From Myxococcota bacterium (GTDB taxonomy: Bacteria > Myxococcota_A > UBA9160 > SMWR01), in NCBI GenBank assembly GCA_022447545.1, contig JAKVBI010000025.1:33683-97682 (forward strand): DNA of 64,000 nucleotides. Direction: 5' to 3'. The position numbers and the translations under genes are program-made. This document shows positions 59,716 through 64,000 of this stretch, piece after piece (positions within the stretch are counted from its first letter, which is position 1; each line of letters opens with the position of its first letter). The notes beneath the pieces were generated by a model. It was not told the origin of the DNA. It searched no databases and saw nothing but the letters and a program-made list of their open reading frames with translations.

Positions 59716-61467
59716 ATGTTGCGAGCCATGTTTCGAGTTCCCCGGTTCAGGCCGAATCCCGTTCTGCTGGCCCTTGTGCTCGGCGTAGCGCTGGCCAGTA
59801 GCACCAGTGCCATGGGGCCCCTGTGGTTGCTGGGCGACGATGACCTCGAGGTCAACGGTGTCGTGGTCAACGGTGTCGAGACCAACGGTGTCGAAGCCAA
59901 CTGGGTGGCCCCGGTCTTTGGCCAGATCGTCACCGAAGCCCAGGTGTCGATCACTCCGGACCCCACGGTGCTCGTGCTGTACGCCGATGGCGGTGGCCTG
60001 CTCCTCTACGATCTCGAGAAGGCCTTCGAAAACGCAGGCATCGTCGTACCTGCCCACTTCCATGCGGCCAAACTCCAGGACGTGGCCATCGTCTCGGGTG
60101 GACGGAGCCGCGCGGCGGCGGAAGTGAGTATCGCGAGTGCCGACATCCTCGTGTTGATGGATGGCACCACTCCGTCCTACTTCGCGCAGTTGAGCCAGGC
60201 CAAGCGCGACGCCATCGTGGCCCACGTGGCTGGGGGGGGCGTGTTGGTGGCCCAGGGCCGCGCGGCCAGCCTGATGGGTTCGCTGGTCTTGAAGCAGACG
60301 GACAGCGTCATGGGCGATGTGTCGCCCTACGACGCTCTCGCCAACGCCTACGATCCGGGGCTGCAACTCGAGCCCGGCCCCTTCGGCTTTCTGCCGAAAT
60401 CCCTGATCGAAGTGAACTTCCTGGATGAGGGACGCATTGCGCGCCTGCCCGTGGTGCTGGCGCGTGCCAACCAGCAGGCCGAAAAGCCGCTGCTCGGCAT
60501 TGGCATCGACGATTCCACGGCGCTGCGCGTGAAACTTTCGAGCCGCACCGACAACGCCTACGCGGAGGTCGTGGGGGGTGGGTCGGTGACCCTGCAACAC
60601 GCCCGGGCGTGTGGGACGGAGATCGATCTCGAGCCCGGCCTGATCGGTGGCGTGCCCGACACGACGCCCCACATCACCGGCCTCGTCCACCACCAGCTCA
60701 CCGAGGGCTACGAGTTCGAGGTGACCAGCAAGCAGATCACCGTGCGGCCCGACTGGGAGTGGGTGCCGGGGCCGTTCGTGGAAGGCGACGCCGTGAACTT
60801 CACCGCGAATCTGCCGTTGAATGGTTCGAAGCCCTCGTACCCCTATCTCGGGTCCGTCTACTACGAGGACGTGTTCATCGAGCCCAAGGCCATTTTGTTT
60901 GGCGAGGTGGAGTTCACGGCCGGCGAAGACGTTTTCCAGAACACCGTCCATGGCACGAAACTGTTCGGAGGTAGCGACGGCGGCCAGGCCACCAAGGTGG
61001 GCGTCAACATGTTGGCGCTGGCCGATCAGCCGGGCCGCACGGCCCTGTTGCTTCCCAGCAAAGCCAAGGCGCTGCCCCAGAGCCCGAGCACGGTGAAGAA
61101 CATCGGCTCCCCGTCGTTCCTGGCCCTGGACAGCTACGGGGTCAGCGGCGTGGCGTACTCCGACTACCAGGAGGGCAACTCGGACAGCCCGCGCCAGAGC
61201 GTTGCGCTGGTGGGTGCCCATATCCATGTGATCGGCAAAGGCGGGAGCGTGGACCTCCACGACTTCCGCGAGTGCGACTCCATGCTCCCGGGTGATGTCG
61301 ACTGCGACGGCAAGGTCAACGTGGTGGACGTGCAGCACGTGATCAAGAACTCCCTGGAGGGAGTGCCGGCCGAGCCCGTGGGCAGCTTCGGAGACCTCAG
61401 CTGCGACGGCAGCGTCGACATCAACGACGTGATGATCGCCATCGATTACGCGCTCGAGGCCATGTAG
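59716..61467 (+). CDS. Secreted cyanophycinase-like protein without catalytic residues, dockerin-like tail
   Basis: 583 residues: signal peptide (VLLALVLGVALASSTSA), a short VNGV-type 5-residue repeat (residues 46-64), then a peptidase S51/cyanophycinase-like fold with SADILVLMDGTTPSYFAQL, GGGVLVAQGRAASLMGS and GIGIDDSTAL (261-270), the last a cyanophycinase hallmark. The nucleophile region GTSAGAA is here AQGRAAS, so the Ser is missing, and the His of the QHF-type motif is Asn (IEVNF, 231-235). A dockerin-like pair of Ca loops (GDVDCDGKVN, DLSCDGSVDINDV) ends the protein. Probably a binding or scaffolding protein. ATG 59716 has GGAG upstream. Confidence 0.75.
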   Translation: MLRAMFRVPRFRPNPVLLALVLGVALASSTSAMGPLWLLGDDDLEVNGVVVNGVETNGVEANWVAPVFGQIVTEAQVSITPDPTVLVLYADGGGLLLYDLEKAFENAGIVVPAHFHAAKLQDVAIVSGGRSRAAAEVSIASADILVLMDGTTPSYFAQLSQAKRDAIVAHVAGGGVLVAQGRAASLMGSLVLKQTDSVMGDVSPYDALANAYDPGLQLEPGPFGFLPKSLIEVNFLDEGRIARLPVVLARANQQAEKPLLGIGIDDSTALRVKLSSRTDNAYAEVVGGGSVTLQHARACGTEIDLEPGLIGGVPDTTPHITGLVHHQLTEGYEFEVTSKQITVRPDWEWVPGPFVEGDAVNFTANLPLNGSKPSYPYLGSVYYEDVFIEPKAILFGEVEFTAGEDVFQNTVHGTKLFGGSDGGQATKVGVNMLALADQPGRTALLLPSKAKALPQSPSTVKNIGSPSFLALDSYGVSGVAYSDYQEGNSDSPRQSVALVGAHIHVIGKGGSVDLHDFRECDSMLPGDVDCDGKVNVVDVQHVIKNSLEGVPAEPVGSFGDLSCDGSVDINDVMIAIDYALEAM

Positions 61468-61536
61468 CCGGCGTGGTTTCCCGGCGACGAGCACGCCTCG
61501 GACGCGAACGCTTTCTGACGAACACTTCCGGCAACC

Positions 61537-61650
61537 GATTTCCGGAAACGGAAATCCGAAAGCGGAACCGGAAAACGGAAATCTGGAAAACGGAAATGCG
61601 GAAACGAAACGGAAATGCGAAAACGGAAAACAGAAATAGGAAAGGAGCAG
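61537..61650. repeat. Purine-rich tandem repeat preceded by a GNRA-type hairpin
   Basis: GATTTCCG-GAAA-CGGAAATC (61537-61556) is a perfect 8-bp stem with a GAAA tetraloop; it is followed by about six degenerate ~14-nt units of the type CGGAAATGCGGAAA, almost pure purine on this strand. The stretch is far more A-rich than the rest of the window. Not coding in either strand to any credible extent; origin unknown. Confidence 0.65.
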
Positions 61651-61695
61651 GGCATCGAAAACACACACAATGAAATCCAGCTGGCGTCTTGAAGT

Positions 61696-61802
61696 CCGCG
61701 CCGGACGGCGCTGCGCGCCCCTCGGTTCCCGCATCCCCCGCATCGCGGGCTCCTCCCAGGGGAACGTGCTCCCCCAATCCACGGGGCCGCCGTCCGGCGC
61801 GG
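61696..61802. repeat. 107-nt inverted repeat with 15-bp perfect arms
   Basis: CCGCGCCGGACGGCG at 61696-61710 is exactly reversed and complemented at 61788-61802. The 77-nt loop contains smaller pairings (CCCGC/GCGGG and GGGG/CCCC). It could be a MITE-like remnant or a structured RNA; no gene lies inside. The stretch 61468-62017 otherwise holds only the purine repeat and a candidate promoter. Confidence 0.6.
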
Positions 61803-61866
61803 CACATTCTTTGGTTCCACCTGTGGTTCCGGAGAGTTGCGGACCCTTCGGGCGCGCCCCTGCACC

Positions 61867-61903
61867 CTTTACAATCGCTTTACACGGTTTGTGATCATCA
61901 TCA
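61867..61903 (+). promoter_or_regulatory. Candidate promoter/operator for the OmpA-like lipoprotein
   Basis: CTTTACA occurs twice, 11 nt apart (61867-61873 and 61878-61884), and GTGAT-CATC-ATCAC (61891-61904) is an inverted repeat just downstream. Any of the TTTACA copies could be a -35; the leader to ATG 62018 would be over 100 nt. Confidence 0.35.
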
Positions 61904-62017
61904 CCTCGGTTTCTCCTCTCGTGTCGAAAGCTCAGGAGGTGTTCGAAGTCGAATGCCCTTCCCGAGTGACCTTCCAACGCCCCGCACGTCGGGGCACACA
62001 AGAGAGAGGAACCCAAG

Positions 62018-62836
62018 ATGCCCAGAACCACCTGGATCCCCCTCGCATGCAGTGCCGCTTTTCTGGTGGCTTGCACAACCCACACGCCGTTTGCCAAGCA
62101 GGCCCTCGACGAGCCCATGAAGCCCGTGGTCTCGGATTCCGAGGTGATCCGCTCGGCCGACGTCGACAAGCCGGACGTCCCGGAACTCCAGAGCCTGGAG
62201 GAACGGGCCAAGACGAAGACGCCGTCCGTGGAAGTCGATTCCATGGCATTGGACGTCGAATCCGTGGCAATGGAAGTCGGATCCACGGAGTCGGATTCCA
62301 AGAAGCCGGCCACGAGTGACATGGGTTCGACGGAGTCATCCTCCACGGGCCTGGTCGTCATCGGCGGCGAGCTCGGAGATGAGGCCGAAGCCGGAACGCC
62401 CGGGGACCCGCCCGAAGAGAAAAGGCAGGCAGCCCTGGGCAACGTGGTGACGGATGCCGCCTGGGTGTCGTCCGAGATCGTCGAGCTTCCGAGCTTCGAG
62501 CCCATCTACTTCGACACCGACAGCGCCAAGCTCGACCCAAGCGCCGTGCAGTCCCTGGTGGAGTTGTTGGTGGAGAAGCCCGAGCTGGCGGTTCGCCTGA
62601 AGGGCCACAGCGATCCCCGGGGCAGCGATGCCCACAACCTCGCCCTGGCCACACGCCGCGCCGAGGCGGTGCAACGAACCCTCCTCCAGGGGGGCGTGCA
62701 CCCGAACCAGCTCAGCGTCGAGAGCTTCGGCTCGTCCCAGCTCGTGTCCGACGAGGCCACCGAGGACGGCTGGAAGAAGAACCGCCGCGTGGACATCCAG
62801 TTCACCGCAAAGCAGGACGCGACTCCGAAGCCGTAA
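62018..62836 (+). CDS. OmpA/Pal-family peptidoglycan-associated lipoprotein
   Basis: 272 residues: lipoprotein signal peptide with lipobox LVAC (Cys19), a Ser/Glu/Asp-rich linker with near-repeats (EVDSMALDVESVAMEVGS), then an OmpA domain from about residue 150: YFDTDSAKLDPSAVQ, GHSDPRGSDAHNLALATRRAEAV and NRRVDIQF, which bind peptidoglycan. It probably tethers the outer membrane to the wall, as Pal does; no tol genes are nearby. GAGAGAGGA precedes ATG 62018 by 8 nt. Confidence 0.9.
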   Translation: MPRTTWIPLACSAAFLVACTTHTPFAKQALDEPMKPVVSDSEVIRSADVDKPDVPELQSLEERAKTKTPSVEVDSMALDVESVAMEVGSTESDSKKPATSDMGSTESSSTGLVVIGGELGDEAEAGTPGDPPEEKRQAALGNVVTDAAWVSSEIVELPSFEPIYFDTDSAKLDPSAVQSLVELLVEKPELAVRLKGHSDPRGSDAHNLALATRRAEAVQRTLLQGGVHPNQLSVESFGSSQLVSDEATEDGWKKNRRVDIQFTAKQDATPKP

Positions 62837-62882
62837 CCACGGCTCGGGCCGCGACCCTCTCACGGGGGTGAGGTTCGAGTGG

Positions 62883-62908
62883 AGGAGCCGTCCGGGGGGG
62901 CGGCTCCT
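62883..62908 (+). terminator. Hairpin after the OmpA-like gene
   Basis: AGGAGCCG pairs with CGGCTCCT around a 10-nt G-rich loop, 47 nt after the stop. It is followed by TCCC, not a T-run, so it is a possible, not classical, terminator. Three copies of GGGTCGGC (62921, 62945, 62973) follow. Confidence 0.4.
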
Positions 62909-62982
62909 TCCCTCGGAGCAGGGTCGGCCCCGCGCTCAGGCGTGGGGTCGGCCCTTCTGCTTTTTGTTGCTCGGGTCGGCTT

Positions 62983-63477
62983 TCAGTCCAACGGGCAGGA
63001 CAACTCGTCGACGGGGTCCTCGGTTTTGCGTGGCTTCATGCGGAACACGATGCCGCGGCCGAGCCCGTGGTAGTTGATGTCCAGCAGATTGCGGTGGACC
63101 ATCCGGCCCTGGAAGAAACCCGTCGAACCTTCGATGGGCGCGTCTTCGGCCTCCACGATGGAAAACCTCACCCGAGAGCGCGGGGAAGAGGTCACTACCA
63201 GGCCGCCGTTTTCAGGGTTCCAGTTTCCACCATCCACGAGCCGCCAACACTGTTTATAGATGAACAGCTCGCGGGCCTCGGTGGCCTCGATGGTGAGGTA
63301 CTTCTCGACCTCGAGAATGTTGCCCGTCTCTCCGAACAGCACCGGGTAGCGGGCGTAGTAGGTGCCATCCAGATCACTCGCGCGACCCATCCATGAACGG
63401 GCCTGGCTGGCCGACGCCAGACTCCCGAGCACCGTCAACGAAACCAACACAGAAAGAACAGAGCGTTTCAGCTTCAT
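62983..63477 (-). CDS. Secreted protein of unknown function
   Basis: 164 residues: signal peptide (MKLKRSVLSVLVSLTVLGSLASASQA), then a beta-rich domain (DGTYYARYPVLFGETGN, LTIEATEARELFIYKQCWRLVDGGNWNPENGG) ending in two Cys-containing segments. No family recognised. AGGAGG lies 7 nt before ATG 63477. Likely periplasmic or outer-membrane associated. Confidence 0.65.
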   Translation of the reverse strand: MKLKRSVLSVLVSLTVLGSLASASQARSWMGRASDLDGTYYARYPVLFGETGNILEVEKYLTIEATEARELFIYKQCWRLVDGGNWNPENGGLVVTSSPRSRVRFSIVEAEDAPIEGSTGFFQGRMVHRNLLDINYHGLGRGIVFRMKPRKTEDPVDELSCPLD

Positions 63478-63631
63478 CGAAGCCTCCTTCCACAGCAACT
63501 CAACCATGCCCAAGCGCGCCCCGCGCCCAGAACACAAGCAATTCAACTTCAGCCCGCGCAGCTTACGCCAGAATCACCGACAACTTCCACAGAACTCGAG
63601 GGGGTGGAGAGCGTGACTCTCGGTTTCGGGT

Positions 63632-64000
63632 TCAGTTGAGATCGTCGCGGGCCGTGATGAGCAGTTCTTTGGGCAACTCCGTGTTCTTCGGAATCCAGCC
63701 TGCAGACCCATCCGGCCATTTTGCCCACCCCCATCCTGTCAGTGGGCTGATCATCCAGGCGCCGGGCCGGCAATTTGCCAGGCGAGCCTTGGAGCCTCCA
63801 TGGTCGAGCATTGCCTTCGAGCCCCGCGGCCGGTCGGGATGAAGGGAAGGAAGATCCAGCAGGGTCTGCGGGACGGGAACTTCCTCGAGACTGGGCAGCG
63901 CTCGAGTGAACGAACCATGGCTCCCATCGATGTACTCGACGTCCTGTGCGACGTGCTCGGGCACTTCGGACCAGAGGCACCCACTCGAGGTTCGATCTTT
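63632..64000 (-). CDS. C-terminal part of a protein with an SH3-like end, cut by the window edge
   Basis: The frame is open from the stop at 63632 to the window edge (122 residues seen). Its end, PLTGWGWAKWPDGSAGWIPKNTEL, looks like an SH3b-type wall-binding segment; the rest (SLEEVPVPQTLLDLPSLHPDR) is unassigned. A GTG at 63964 is in frame but an upstream start outside the window is as likely. Composition is ordinary for this window. Confidence 0.55.
   Translation of the reverse strand, partial: KDRTSSGCLWSEVPEHVAQDVEYIDGSHGSFTRALPSLEEVPVPQTLLDLPSLHPDRPRGSKAMLDHGGSKARLANCRPGAWMISPLTGWGWAKWPDGSAGWIPKNTELPKELLITARDDLN

Noticed and set aside
61537-61650. CRISPR-like array
   Set aside because: Units are short (~14 nt), degenerate and lack spacers; no cas gene is present.
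61473-61673. 66-codon Arg/Lys/Asn-rich reading frame over the purine repeat
   Set aside because: The open frame is a product of the low-complexity repeat, with no SD site.
59449-62505. Reading frame on the minus strand open for over 3 kb
   Set aside because: It is antisense to two well-supported secreted-protein genes, has shadow-like composition and no domain. Only its last 126 codons (59068-59448) look like a gene.
1-64000. tRNA, rRNA, insertion sequence, integrase or phage genes
   Set aside because: None recognised on reading; no cloverleaf-like segment or transposase motif seen. A dedicated RNA search was not possible.

Overview
The window is a dense, high-GC stretch of bacterial chromosome with about 51 protein genes. 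I found no tRNA, rRNA, CRISPR array, insertion sequence or phage gene. A diderm envelope is indicated by an MlaA lipoprotein, a Pal/OmpA-type lipoprotein, an HpnN-type RND transporter and signal peptides. Five or six F420/luciferase-type enzymes, several acyl-CoA dehydrogenases, family III CoA-transferases, APH-fold kinases, an HpnN/HpnL-like pair and secreted proteins with thrombospondin-3 or dockerin-like Ca repeats together suggest an uncultured aerobic lipid degrader from the former Deltaproteobacteria (Myxococcota- or Binatota-like). That placement is inference from gene content only. No transcription regulator gene is present in the 64 kb.

Region 1 (0-28 kb) is mostly acyl-CoA and side-chain catabolism. 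It holds a thiolase-like protein, an APH kinase with DUF6285, acyl-CoA dehydrogenases, SDRs, an operon ECH / LLM oxidoreductase / APH kinase / ACAD (11.2 to 6.8 kb, minus), an HSL-type esterase and an amidohydrolase. It continues with an operon LLM / BKACE (DUF849) / CaiB / CaiB (13.8-18.2 kb, plus), then UbiB-type kinase / P450 / VOC / aldehyde dehydrogenase (22.8 to 18.2 kb, minus). It ends with a lipoprotein sulfatase translationally coupled to an APH-fold protein.

Region 2 (28-44.9 kb) has three overlapping genes for polytopic GT-C-like membrane proteins, a further two such proteins elsewhere (2.8 kb and 38.1 kb), an SDR, a flavin monooxygenase-like ACAD, an amidohydrolase paired with a degenerate APH protein, a second sulfatase, a CaiB enzyme, an FAD 2-hydroxyacid dehydrogenase and an enoyl-CoA hydratase.

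Region 3 (44.9-53.6 kb) is an envelope-lipid block: MlaA, a patatin-type phospholipase, a SnoaL-fold protein, an HpnL-like membrane protein, a DUF4056 protein, an HpnN-like RND transporter and a CDP-alcohol phosphotransferase that resembles the eukaryotic choline/ethanolamine type. Region 4 (53.7-64 kb) has a class III PLP enzyme of the PbfA type, a PhyH-family dioxygenase, a thrombospondin-3 repeat protein, an F420 pair (LLM plus DDN-like), a secreted pseudo-cyanophycinase with a dockerin-like tail, a purine-rich tandem repeat and a long inverted repeat, an OmpA-like lipoprotein, a secreted unknown and a protein cut by the window edge.

Two general patterns stand out. First-in-unit genes often lack a Shine-Dalgarno site and instead have TANNNT 6-9 nt before the start codon, as in leaderless transcription, while operon-internal genes have strong SD sites. 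APH-fold proteins are each placed beside a different catabolic enzyme.
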